Assembly: GCA_944325095.1 (NCBI GenBank)
Contig: CALUYV010000003.1
Span: 1-50,514, forward strand
DNA: 50,514 nucleotides
Source: Candidatus Gastranaerophilales bacterium
GTDB lineage: Bacteria; Cyanobacteriota; Vampirovibrionia; Gastranaerophilales; Gastranaerophilaceae
Reading direction: 5' to 3'
The notes beneath the pieces were generated by a model. The model searched no databases. It was not told where the DNA came from and saw nothing but the letters and a program-made list of their open reading frames with translations. Every line of letters starts with the position of its first letter. Position 1 is the first letter of the stretch. The position numbers and the translations under genes were made by a program. This document shows, piece by piece, positions 27,573 through 35,211 of the stretch.

Positions 27573-27620
27573 GATGGGGCAGGTAAATGGAAGAAAATTT
27601 CAGTTTTGCATCATACAATA
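27573..27620 (+). CDS. Possible 15-aa leader ORF overlapping the sigma factor start
   Basis: ATG 27573 follows AAAGGA by 5 nt, a better ribosome site than that of the sigma gene. The frame encodes MGQVNGRKFQFCIIQ and stops at 27618-27620, inside the sigma factor coding region in another frame. It could set the translation level of the sigma factor. The overlap is seen; the role is inference. Confidence 0.35.
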
Positions 27621-28411
27621 ACATAAAAAGACTATCAGAAGCCGAATTATCTCAGTTGTGGGAGCAATATCTAGCCGACAAGTCTAATAAAAAATTCAGA
27701 GATGAGATTATTGTGCAGTATATTTACCTCGTCCGTTATGCTGTAAGCAGAATTAAAGTTTCTCTGCCGGTTACTATTTCGATAGAAGATATTACCGGAT
27801 ACGGTGTGGAAGGTCTGATAAATGCCGTTGAAAGATTTTCTCCGCTGAAAAATGCAAGGTTTGAAACTTATGCGCTCATTCGTATCAGAGGAGCGATTCT
27901 TGATAAAATTCGTTCTCAGGACTTTTTGCCGCGCAGTGTCAGAAAAAAAATTAAAGAAATAAAACAGGCGGCAGAGGTTCTAAAACAAAATTTAGGCAGA
28001 ACTCCGACTTCAGGCGAAATTGCCGAGTATCTGGATATGGAAGTTGATAAAGTTAATGCCATTATTTCGGAAGATGTTACTATTACATCTATTTATGACA
28101 AAAAAGGTTCATCCGATGACAGTATGGAAATTATTGATACTATTGAGGATTCCAATAAATTAAATCCTCAGGAAAGAATGGAAGAAAAAAATGTAAAATC
28201 CGATTTGCAAAGAGCATTGCAAAGACTTCCGGAAAGAGAAAGAGTATTGATGGTTCTTTACTATCAGGAAAATATGACGATGAAAGAAATCGGCGAAACT
28301 CTTGAGATGTCTGAATCCAGAATTTGCCAGCTCCATGCTCAGGCAATTATGAAGTTGAAAAACATTCTCAGCGAAAACAGAACGGCAAGACTCCAGCAGT
28401 CTATTGTTTAA
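27587..28411 (+). CDS. RNA polymerase sigma factor, FliA/WhiG type
   Basis: 274 aa. Group 3 sigma factors direct RNA polymerase to alternative promoters (motility in many bacteria, sporulation or development in others). Region 2 is clear: EDITGYGVEGLINAVERF, ARFETYALIRIRGAILDKIRSQDFLPRSVR, the last block being diagnostic for FliA/WhiG. Region 3 (GRTPTSGEIAEYLDMEVDKV) and region 4 (LPERERVLMVLYYQENMTMKEIGETLEMSESRICQLHAQAIMKL) follow. TATAAT (27554-27559) lies upstream without a good -35. The ATG lies inside a small leader ORF. The 3' end overlaps by 11 bp the convergent MotB-like gene. No flagellar genes are in the window, so the regulon is open. Confidence 0.9.
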   Translation: MEENFSFASYNNIKRLSEAELSQLWEQYLADKSNKKFRDEIIVQYIYLVRYAVSRIKVSLPVTISIEDITGYGVEGLINAVERFSPLKNARFETYALIRIRGAILDKIRSQDFLPRSVRKKIKEIKQAAEVLKQNLGRTPTSGEIAEYLDMEVDKVNAIISEDVTITSIYDKKGSSDDSMEIIDTIEDSNKLNPQERMEEKNVKSDLQRALQRLPERERVLMVLYYQENMTMKEIGETLEMSESRICQLHAQAIMKLKNILSENRTARLQQSIV

Positions 28412-28967
28412 ACTTATTTTCGTAATTAAATATTATAAAATCTATCCGCTCTGTCATATCGGTTTCACCCTTTTTGAAAAACGGGATTATTTCTCCGAAT
28501 CCGTTTGCTCTTATTTTGTCAGGCGGGATTTTTTCTGATATAAGGTAGTTTGCTATGTTGTCTGCTCTTACGACAGATAATTCCCAGTTTGTTTTGTAAT
28601 CAGAAGTTTTAAATGAATCTGCTGCTGTGCTGCTTTCTATCAGGCAGGGTTTGTTTATAATTTTCAAAACTTTTGCAATTATATTTAAAATATCGAAAGA
28701 TGCAGGATTTAGTTTATCTTTTCCTTCATCATAAAATGTGCAGCTGTTTATGCTCACAACCAGCCCCATCGGTATGATTGTATATATTATATTTTCAAAA
28801 CTGTTCAGGTTTTCTTTGAAAAATCTTTCTATTTCGGTATTTGACTTATAGTTATAATCAGTCAAACTTGCCTGTATTTTCAGATTTTGCGGATAAATTC
28901 CTTCTGCAATACTCTGAATTTCGAGTATTGAAAATGCTGTTAGAATTATTGCTGCTTTTTTTATCAA
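28401..28967 (-). CDS. OmpA/MotB-like peptidoglycan-binding protein with signal peptide
   Basis: 188 aa from a TTG at 28967. The first ~22 residues (MIKKAAIILTAFSILEIQSIAE) form a signal sequence, not a MotB-style proton-channel helix. The OmpA-like domain resembles MotB's C-terminus: GLVVSINSCTFYDEGKDKLNPASFDILNIIAKVLK, then TNWELSVVRADNIANYLI and IRANGFGEIIPFF. The usual DxxH-type 'EGHTD' segment reads IESSTAADSF, so some peptidoglycan-contact residues differ. It converges on and overlaps the sigma factor by 11 bp. Exported to the periplasm, it probably anchors something to the cell wall. The start sits just after a hairpin that includes its ribosome site. Confidence 0.82.
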   Translation of the reverse strand: MIKKAAIILTAFSILEIQSIAEGIYPQNLKIQASLTDYNYKSNTEIERFFKENLNSFENIIYTIIPMGLVVSINSCTFYDEGKDKLNPASFDILNIIAKVLKIINKPCLIESSTAADSFKTSDYKTNWELSVVRADNIANYLISEKIPPDKIRANGFGEIIPFFKKGETDMTERIDFIIFNYENKFKQ

Positions 28968-28968
28968 A

Positions 28969-28998
28969 ATGACAATCCTCTTATATGAAGATTGTCAT
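28969..28998 (-). promoter_or_regulatory. Hairpin enclosing the ribosome site of the MotB-like gene
   Basis: ATGACAATC and GATTGTCAT form a 9-bp inverted repeat with a 12-nt loop. On the minus strand the loop and 3' arm contain AAGAGGA, the only SD for the TTG start 2 nt downstream. It may throttle translation; it may also serve as a weak terminator for the upstream M16 gene. Confidence 0.5.
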
Positions 28999-29031
28999 TT
29001 AAACATTTTAAAACGGCTATTAGTCACCAAG

Positions 29032-30249
29032 TTAAGGTTTTGTAATAACGATAACATATTTTTCATCGTTGAAATATTTTTTCGCACAATTTAATATCTG
29101 TTCTGCTGTAACTTTTTGCACCAGATTTTTCATTGTTTCCGTGTAATCGAAATCAAAACCGATTACTCCGTATTTTGCATAAGAGCATGCCTGCTGAATG
29201 TTTGTTTCTTCAAGGAATGCACATTTGCCGATTAGATTGTTTTTTGCATCGGCCAGTTCTTTTTCTGAAACCGGATATGTTTTTATTTTATTGATTTCCT
29301 CTTCAAACCCTTTCAATGAAACTTCAATATTTTTTGCCTCAGTAGCAATATAAATCATGAAATTTCCCGCAAGTTTGTATGTTTCGTAAGAACTTCTTAC
29401 TACATAAGCCAATCCTTTTTTATCTCTTAATTCAAGAAATAATCTCGATGATAACCCGCTTGCGCCTAAGATTATATTTAAAAGAATCAAAGCCGGATAA
29501 TCTTCTTCTCCGTATGTCGGAACCTGCCAGCCTTTTATTATATGAGCCTGATTAAGGTCGGATTTGATATTTTCTGCGTGTTTTATACCTGTTAATACAG
29601 GACGGTCAATATTATAATCTCCTTCGATTGAGTCCGGTAAAGTTCCGATAGTTTCTTCTATTTGAGGCATTATTTCATCTTTTTTATTAGCCCCGACAAT
29701 GGCAAGAACTTTTTTGCTGTTGTTTAAAATAGTATGATAAGCATCAATGACATCTTGTTTGGTAATTTTATCAAGATTTTCAAGGATTTTTGTCATTGAA
29801 TTTCCGTAATAGTGGTTTTCAAACATTGTACGGCAGTATAAATCCATTGTTGCCGTTTTCGGAGAGTCAAGTTCTGCAGTGATTTCGCCGGTTAATTTGA
29901 TTTTTTCCTTTTCAAATTCTTCAAATGTGGAATTTGTAATAATTTCATTCAGAAGTTCAACTGCTTTAGAAAAATCTTCATTTAAACATACAAATTTAAA
30001 CCTTAAATAATTCGGGAACAACTCACAGGATAAATCAATTGCATATTTTTCAAATTCATTTGCCAACTGCTCGGAGTTATATTTTTTTGTACCCTGAAGC
30101 AGGAGTCTGGCAACAAGAGAATACACTCCCGGAATTTTCTCGGCATTATTCACCGATAAATTCAAACACAGTGCCATTCTTGGTGTATCTTTATTTTCTT
30201 TATAAATGTAGTTTATGTTATTCTTTAATTTTGAAATTTCTTTATCCAT
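29032..30249 (-). CDS. M16-family peptidase-like protein lacking the zinc motif
   Basis: 405 aa from the ATG at 30249, preceded by AGAGAGGTT; longer in-frame starts (to 30354) would run into the comM promoter and are rejected. The two-lobed M16 fold is recognisable: the C-terminal half has GASGLSSRLFLELRDKKGLAYVVRSS and the closing strand-helix pattern. The catalytic HxxEH is missing: where active enzymes read GxxHFLEHMLFKGT, this reads GVYSLVARLLLQGTKKY, so the zinc ligands are gone. Many M16 systems pair an active and an inactive subunit; no active partner is next to it. It is more likely a regulatory or structural subunit than a protease. Confidence 0.88.
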   Translation of the reverse strand: MDKEISKLKNNINYIYKENKDTPRMALCLNLSVNNAEKIPGVYSLVARLLLQGTKKYNSEQLANEFEKYAIDLSCELFPNYLRFKFVCLNEDFSKAVELLNEIITNSTFEEFEKEKIKLTGEITAELDSPKTATMDLYCRTMFENHYYGNSMTKILENLDKITKQDVIDAYHTILNNSKKVLAIVGANKKDEIMPQIEETIGTLPDSIEGDYNIDRPVLTGIKHAENIKSDLNQAHIIKGWQVPTYGEEDYPALILLNIILGASGLSSRLFLELRDKKGLAYVVRSSYETYKLAGNFMIYIATEAKNIEVSLKGFEEEINKIKTYPVSEKELADAKNNLIGKCAFLEETNIQQACSYAKYGVIGFDFDYTETMKNLVQKVTAEQILNCAKKYFNDEKYVIVITKP

Positions 30250-30294
30250 TTTTAACCTCTCTCCACTCGAAAATTTTACCATAATGTTATCGAA

Positions 30295-30323
30295 AAGACA
30301 AATTAACCTGCTTATGTTATACT
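30295..30323 (+). promoter_or_regulatory. Promoter of comM, leaderless arrangement
   Basis: AAGACA (30295-30300), a 17-bp spacer and TATACT (30318-30323) are followed by exactly 6 nt and the comM ATG at 30330. No Shine-Dalgarno exists. Confidence 0.55.
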
Positions 30324-30329
30324 TGCCGT

Positions 30330-31874
30330 ATGGTAAATACTGTAAAAACAACAACGGTAATAGGTCTTAACGCATACATTGTTTCTGTTGAAACGGATGT
30401 AGTTAATTCTCTGCCGGCAATTTCTATTGTTGGACTGCCGGATGCTTCTGTTAATGAAGCGCGTGACAGGGTTAAATCAGCAATAAAAAATTCCGGTTAT
30501 ACTTTTCCTGCCAAAAAAGTTGTAATAAACCTTGCGCCTGCTGATTTGAAAAAAGCCGGTACAAGTTTTGATTTGCCGATTGCTGTCGGAATTTTAACAG
30601 AAGAAGAGGTTTTGGAAAGTGAAAAACTACAGGATTATGCTTTTATAGGCGAATTATCTCTTGACGGTTCTATTCGCGGAGTTTCAGGTGTTTTGCCTCT
30701 TGTTCTGGGGTTAAGCGAAGCAGGCATAAAAAATGTCATTGTTCCGAAAGCCAATGTAAATGAAGCTGCTCTTTGTGTCGGAATAAATGTATATGGTGCA
30801 GAGCATTTAACACAGGTTGTAAACCATTTTACCGACAATCCGATAACCAAAACTACTGTTGATGTCCACCGGTATTTGAGTGAGCAGACAATTCAGAATT
30901 ATCCGTACGATTTTAAGGATGTTAAAGGTCAGAAAAAGGCAAAAAAAGCACTGGAGATTGCAGCAGCAGGCGGGCATAATATTTTGATGATAGGTTCGCC
31001 AGGGTCAGGCAAAACCCTTATGGCAAAATGTTTTGCATCTATTCTTCCACCGCTGGAATTATCTGAGGCTCTTGAACTTACAAAGATTTATAGTGTTTGC
31101 GGTTTGTTATCGGATGATGAGCCGCTTATGGCAAAACGACCTTTCAGAACCGTTCACCACACGGCATCTGCAAATGGTATTATCGGCGGCGGAAGCACCC
31201 CGAAACCCGGTGAAATTACTCTTGCAAACAGAGGGGTTTTGTTTTTGGATGAAATGGTTGAATTTCCCCGTCAGGTTCTCGAGGTTTTGAGGCAGCCGCT
31301 TGAAGACGGTGAAATTGTTATTTCCAGGGCAAAACATTCAATCAAATATCCTGCAAAATTTATACTTCTCGGGGCAATGAATCCGTGTCCGTGCGGGTAT
31401 TTGGGTGATAAAGAAAAACAGTGTACTTGTTCTGATTTTCAAATAAGCCGTTATCTTGCAAAATTATCAGGGCCTTTGCTTGACAGGATTGATATTCAGG
31501 TTGATGTTCCTCGTCTTACTCCTGAAGAACTGCTTAATTCTTCCCCTGCCGAAGAAGATTCCGCTGCAATAAGAGCGAGAGTGATAAAAGCAAGACAGAT
31601 ACAGTCAGACAGGTATAAAAATGAGAATATTTTGACTAATGCGGAATTAAATTCGGAATTAATCAAAAAATATTGCAAACTGGATGCCAGATCTCAGGAA
31701 TTATTAAAGATAGCGATTGTAAAATACCAGTTATCCGGCAGGCGGTATGACAGGGTTTTAAAACTTGCAAGAACTATTGCCGATATTGACGGAAGTGAAA
31801 ATATTGAGCAAATTCATCTTATGCAGGCTCTTCAATTCAAAGTATTTAACGCTGAAACTTTCGGTAAGGGCTGA
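30330..31874 (+). CDS. comM: ComM/YifB-type AAA+ ATPase (Mg-chelatase family)
   Basis: 514 aa. In naturally transformable bacteria ComM is a hexameric helicase that promotes branch migration when incoming DNA recombines. The N-terminal domain (AISIVGLPDASVNEARDRV, GTSFDLPIAVGIL) is followed by the AAA+ module: Walker A GSPGSGKTLMAKCFASILPP (about 216-235), Walker B GVLFLDEMVEF, and the insert MNPCPCGYLGD...CTCS, whose cysteines probably bind zinc; then SGPLLDRIDIQVDVPR. It is full length. Translation probably starts on a leaderless mRNA. Together with pilT it raises the possibility of DNA uptake, which is inference. Confidence 0.92.
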   Translation: MVNTVKTTTVIGLNAYIVSVETDVVNSLPAISIVGLPDASVNEARDRVKSAIKNSGYTFPAKKVVINLAPADLKKAGTSFDLPIAVGILTEEEVLESEKLQDYAFIGELSLDGSIRGVSGVLPLVLGLSEAGIKNVIVPKANVNEAALCVGINVYGAEHLTQVVNHFTDNPITKTTVDVHRYLSEQTIQNYPYDFKDVKGQKKAKKALEIAAAGGHNILMIGSPGSGKTLMAKCFASILPPLELSEALELTKIYSVCGLLSDDEPLMAKRPFRTVHHTASANGIIGGGSTPKPGEITLANRGVLFLDEMVEFPRQVLEVLRQPLEDGEIVISRAKHSIKYPAKFILLGAMNPCPCGYLGDKEKQCTCSDFQISRYLAKLSGPLLDRIDIQVDVPRLTPEELLNSSPAEEDSAAIRARVIKARQIQSDRYKNENILTNAELNSELIKKYCKLDARSQELLKIAIVKYQLSGRRYDRVLKLARTIADIDGSENIEQIHLMQALQFKVFNAETFGKG

Positions 31875-31875
31875 T

Positions 31876-33216
31876 TTAGTACAATTGTGAAATATCAAGA
31901 TTAATCAAATGTTTTGATTGTTCATAAATTGTGTTTTTAAAATCTCTTATATATTTCGGGCTCAGACCTATTTTGTAGAATATTCCCTGTTTATACAACT
32001 CAATCAGCCTGTTAACATATTTCTGGCAGTTTTGCGGGGTTTCCGGTTTTCTTTGCATTTGTTTGACAAATTCAATATTTTTCCGGTTTGAATTTTCCCG
32101 TGTTGTTGCACCGCCAAAATTTGCCATAATGTCAGCTCCTCCGCATGAACGGGGCAGGATATGTTCAACAGATGCAAGCGACGGCCAAATCAGCCGGTGT
32201 CCGATTTTTTCCGGCGATTCGGAAAGCAATTTCATAAAATAAGCGGAGGTGCTTTCGTTGGATGTCGGCAGTTTTGAGGCCGTTTTAAAAATCAATCCCT
32301 GCAAATTTTTGTCCGGCAAATCTTCAATGATTTTTAATAAATCATAGATAAAGGCTTTTCTTGAGAAAGATACAATGATTTCATCTTTATTTAGTCTTGC
32401 CTGTGCTGCAGTCATTAAGTCGTTCAATCTTTCGTTCCTTTTTAAAACAGATTTACGCAATATCAATTTTAAAAATTCAAGAACTTCTTTTTGATGGTCG
32501 AGTGTTTTTGCGTTAGTTGTGTTTGAAAACCTTTTTGATTCTTTGAGCAGTTTTCTCATTACTTTTTTTTCTTTAATATTTGGAGTATTGGCTATATCTG
32601 CGGCGATTTTTTCGAGTCTGTATTTAAATTCGTAAGAGGAGAACGGAATTAAAACAGGTCGTTCATTTAATTTTTTCTCTGTATTTTCCATCAAAAATTT
32701 GAATTTGCTGTTATATTCCTCCGGAAGAGTTTTAAATATTTCTGATAATTCGTGGAAGATAGGAGCCTGTTGTTTTCTTAATTGTCTGCAGTAAACGGGT
32801 TTTAATTCTTCCAGAATTTGTTTTATTGTCCAGTCCGGATGTATTTTTGAACGTTCTTTTAGTATTGTATAAATCTTCAGTTCAACTCCGGTCAGACTTT
32901 CTTCATAGGGTTGAAGAGTTTTTATAACTTCCGATGATTTTTTAAAAAACAAACGGGATTTTATCCACCGGTTTAAAACTTTCGGGTCAATCATTGTGAT
33001 TCCGCTGTACATACATGGAAGTTTGTATGAAAATAGAACTCTTAACTTTGAAGAGTTTTGAATGCCAAGAAATGTCACCGGATGTATGTGCGGGATGTTA
33101 TTGAGATTCTGCAGTGTTTTTGCAAACTCAAAATTACCGCAGTTTTTATTGTTTTGCGTTTTTTGTGCAGTCATATTGCAGTTGTAAGTAGTTAGTTGTA
33201 CAGGCTGGATTTTCAT
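31876..33216 (-). CDS. Unknown protein with an HNH-nuclease-like motif, 446 aa
   Basis: The first ~330 residues are not recognised; they are helical and basic after an N-terminus MKIQPVQLTTYNCN. At residues ~351-380 the sequence EHILPRSCGGADIMANF...ENSNRKN matches the HNH pattern (E/D-H-I-x-P-x-S-x-G-G ... N ... N-x-x-K): a catalytic His, a following Asn and the terminal Asn/His-position residue. Zinc-binding cysteine pairs are absent, which is common in many HNH proteins. The rest ends with a helical tail. There is no SD; a TATTAA box lies 7 nt upstream of the ATG. Only 1 bp separates its stop from the convergent comM stop. Confidence 0.72.
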   Translation of the reverse strand: MKIQPVQLTTYNCNMTAQKTQNNKNCGNFEFAKTLQNLNNIPHIHPVTFLGIQNSSKLRVLFSYKLPCMYSGITMIDPKVLNRWIKSRLFFKKSSEVIKTLQPYEESLTGVELKIYTILKERSKIHPDWTIKQILEELKPVYCRQLRKQQAPIFHELSEIFKTLPEEYNSKFKFLMENTEKKLNERPVLIPFSSYEFKYRLEKIAADIANTPNIKEKKVMRKLLKESKRFSNTTNAKTLDHQKEVLEFLKLILRKSVLKRNERLNDLMTAAQARLNKDEIIVSFSRKAFIYDLLKIIEDLPDKNLQGLIFKTASKLPTSNESTSAYFMKLLSESPEKIGHRLIWPSLASVEHILPRSCGGADIMANFGGATTRENSNRKNIEFVKQMQRKPETPQNCQKYVNRLIELYKQGIFYKIGLSPKYIRDFKNTIYEQSKHLINLDISQLY

Positions 33217-33412
33217 ATTTCTATTAATATTTTAACTTATTTTTTAAGATTATTAAAGTGGGTAAATTTTTATATTATAAATTAGCCACTGTGCTAATTG
33301 ATGTTCCCTTGTCACTTTGCTACGCTTTTTTAATCAGTTCGGATCCGCCGGATTTTTATTTTTTGCGGAGAGGAATTTTTATCAGCATTTATGAAAGAGT
33401 TGCAAAAATAGG

Positions 33413-34393
33413 ATGAGTTTGAAATTAGACGAAAAAAGATTGGAAAATCCGGAACCCGGAACTTTAAATCCGGCAGAGAATACAAAATTTATGAATATAT
33501 GTTTTGCATCCGGAGAGAGTTATGTACAGCATTTATGCGCAGCATTAAAGTCTATCTTTTTAAATAAAAATCCGGAAGAGGAGTTTAATATAACCATTCT
33601 TTCAAAAGACATTTCCGAAAAAAATAAGAAATATATTTCTTCTCTTGCCGGTATCGGGTCAAAAGTTAATTTTATTGATGTTGATGAAGAAAAACTCAAA
33701 GATTCCTGTGTAATAACTTCTGATGTCCGGCATATAAATTCTTTGGCAACATATTACAGGTTTCTTCTTACGGATTTTGTAAAAGAAGATAAGGTGCTTT
33801 ATTTGGATTGTGATTTAATTGTTAAAAAACCGCTTTGGAATTTATACAATACGAATATTGAAGATTGTTATGCGGCAGGAGTGACGGATTCTTTTGAAAA
33901 AGAAAATTGTGAAAGACTCGGGTTGAAAAAATATATTAATGCAGGGGTTTTACTTGTTAACCTTGCACTCTGGCGGAAAGATAATATAAAAGACAAACTT
34001 ATAAACTGGAGTATTTCGAACAAAGATAAGATTGTCTGGGCAGATCAGGATGTTATAAATGCCGTGTTGCAGGATAACATTAAATATCTGGATAAAACTT
34101 GTAATGCTCAGGTTTCAGAGTGCGGTTTCGGAACAACAGGCGAGTTTAACAAAATTGCAGAGGATGCCGTAATTGTTCATTATGTCGGTGAAAGAAAACC
34201 ATGGCAGAATAATCGTTTCAATTTAAGTTCTTATTATTATCGTTATCTGTTAAAAACAAAATTTGCATACAAATTTTATCTGCTTTTGTTATCTGAAATT
34301 TTCAGTATAAAAAATGAAATTACCGGAGGCAGAAAATATATTACTGTCAGAATTTTGGGATTGCAAATAAAAATCAGAAAGGAGAAAAAATGA
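33413..34393 (+). CDS. Glycosyltransferase family 8 protein
   Basis: 326 aa as given, but GT8 proteins normally begin at MNICFASGESYVQHL, which is the ATG at 33491 (300 aa); residues 1-26 of the longer form (RLENPEPGTLNPAEN) look like translated intergenic repeat. GT8 enzymes transfer galactose or glucose from UDP-sugars in LPS-type glycans. Present are the DxD metal site YLDCDLIV, NAGVLLVNLALW, WADQDVINAVL and HYVGERKPW. The C-terminus has the motif ITVRILGLQIKIRKEKK, similar to short FG/LG motifs in the fusion protein downstream. The stop overlaps rfbF by 4 bp, opening the glycan operon. Confidence 0.88.
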   Translation: MSLKLDEKRLENPEPGTLNPAENTKFMNICFASGESYVQHLCAALKSIFLNKNPEEEFNITILSKDISEKNKKYISSLAGIGSKVNFIDVDEEKLKDSCVITSDVRHINSLATYYRFLLTDFVKEDKVLYLDCDLIVKKPLWNLYNTNIEDCYAAGVTDSFEKENCERLGLKKYINAGVLLVNLALWRKDNIKDKLINWSISNKDKIVWADQDVINAVLQDNIKYLDKTCNAQVSECGFGTTGEFNKIAEDAVIVHYVGERKPWQNNRFNLSSYYYRYLLKTKFAYKFYLLLLSEIFSIKNEITGGRKYITVRILGLQIKIRKEKK

Positions 34394-35211
34394 AAGTTTT
34401 GATTCTTGCGGGCGGTCTTGGAACAAGGCTCGGTGAAGAAACTGTTATAAAACCGAAGCCTATGGTAGAAATCGGCGGATATCCGATATTGTGGCATATA
34501 ATGAAAATTTATTCATATTACGGTTTTAATGATTTTATTATTTTAACCGGCTACAAGTCACATGTTATCAAAGATTATTTTTTGAATTATTACCATAGAT
34601 ATTCTGATATAACCATTGATATGCAAAATAATTTTGTTGATTTGCATATAATGCGGACAGAACCGTGGAAGGTGACAATGCTTTATACGGGGCAAAATGC
34701 TATGACCGGTGCAAGAATTAAAAAAGCGCAGGAATATGTCGGAGATGAACCGTTTATGCTGACATACGGCGACGGCGTCAGTGATGTTAATATAGATAAT
34801 CTTTTTACCGCACATAGAAAATCCGGCAAATTGATGACAATGACGGCGGTACAGCCTTCCGGCAGATTTGGTGCTCTTGAAATTGATTCAAATAATTTCG
34901 TAACTGCTTTTCGGGAAAAGCCTAAAGGTGACGGAGCGTGGATTAATGGCGGATTTTTTGTTTGTGAGCCGGAAGTTTTTGATTATATTGAATCGAATAA
35001 TGATGATGAGGTTTTTGAAAAAACTCCGCTTGAAAAACTTGCGCTTGACGGTCAGTTGAACGCCTTTAAACATGAAGGTTTCTGGCGGCCTATGGATACA
35101 TTAAAAGATAAAATCGAGTTAAATAATTACTGGGAGAATAATAATGCTCCATGGAAAGTCTGGGACAGACAAAAAGTACAACTTTTAAACGTAATCGGCA
35201 GGGCTTCATAA
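34390..35211 (+). CDS. rfbF: Glucose-1-phosphate cytidylyltransferase
   Basis: 273 aa. It couples CTP and glucose-1-phosphate to CDP-glucose, the first committed step toward CDP-6-deoxy and 3,6-dideoxyhexoses. The nucleotide-binding N-terminus LAGGLGTRLGEETVIKPKPMVEIGG is diagnostic, and HIMKIYSYYGFNDFI, the TYGDGVSDVNI Mg-binding Asp, SGRFGALEI, REKPKGDGAWINGGFFV and GFWRPMDTLKDK are all typical of RfbF. The start overlaps the GT8 stop (ATGA) and the stop overlaps the next start (TAATG), so expression is coupled. CTP comes from pyrG. Confidence 0.96.
   Translation: MKVLILAGGLGTRLGEETVIKPKPMVEIGGYPILWHIMKIYSYYGFNDFIILTGYKSHVIKDYFLNYYHRYSDITIDMQNNFVDLHIMRTEPWKVTMLYTGQNAMTGARIKKAQEYVGDEPFMLTYGDGVSDVNIDNLFTAHRKSGKLMTMTAVQPSGRFGALEIDSNNFVTAFREKPKGDGAWINGGFFVCEPEVFDYIESNNDDEVFEKTPLEKLALDGQLNAFKHEGFWRPMDTLKDKIELNNYWENNNAPWKVWDRQKVQLLNVIGRAS

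Noticed and set aside
27587-28967. Flagellar gene cluster
   Set aside because: Although a FliA-type sigma factor and a MotB-like domain meet here, the latter has a signal peptide instead of the MotB channel helix and no other flagellar gene is present.
33217-33412. A gene, RNA or promoter in the gap before the glycan operon
   Set aside because: Only a six-codon ORF after GAGAGGA and short palindromic fragments around 33342-33352 are visible; none is convincing.
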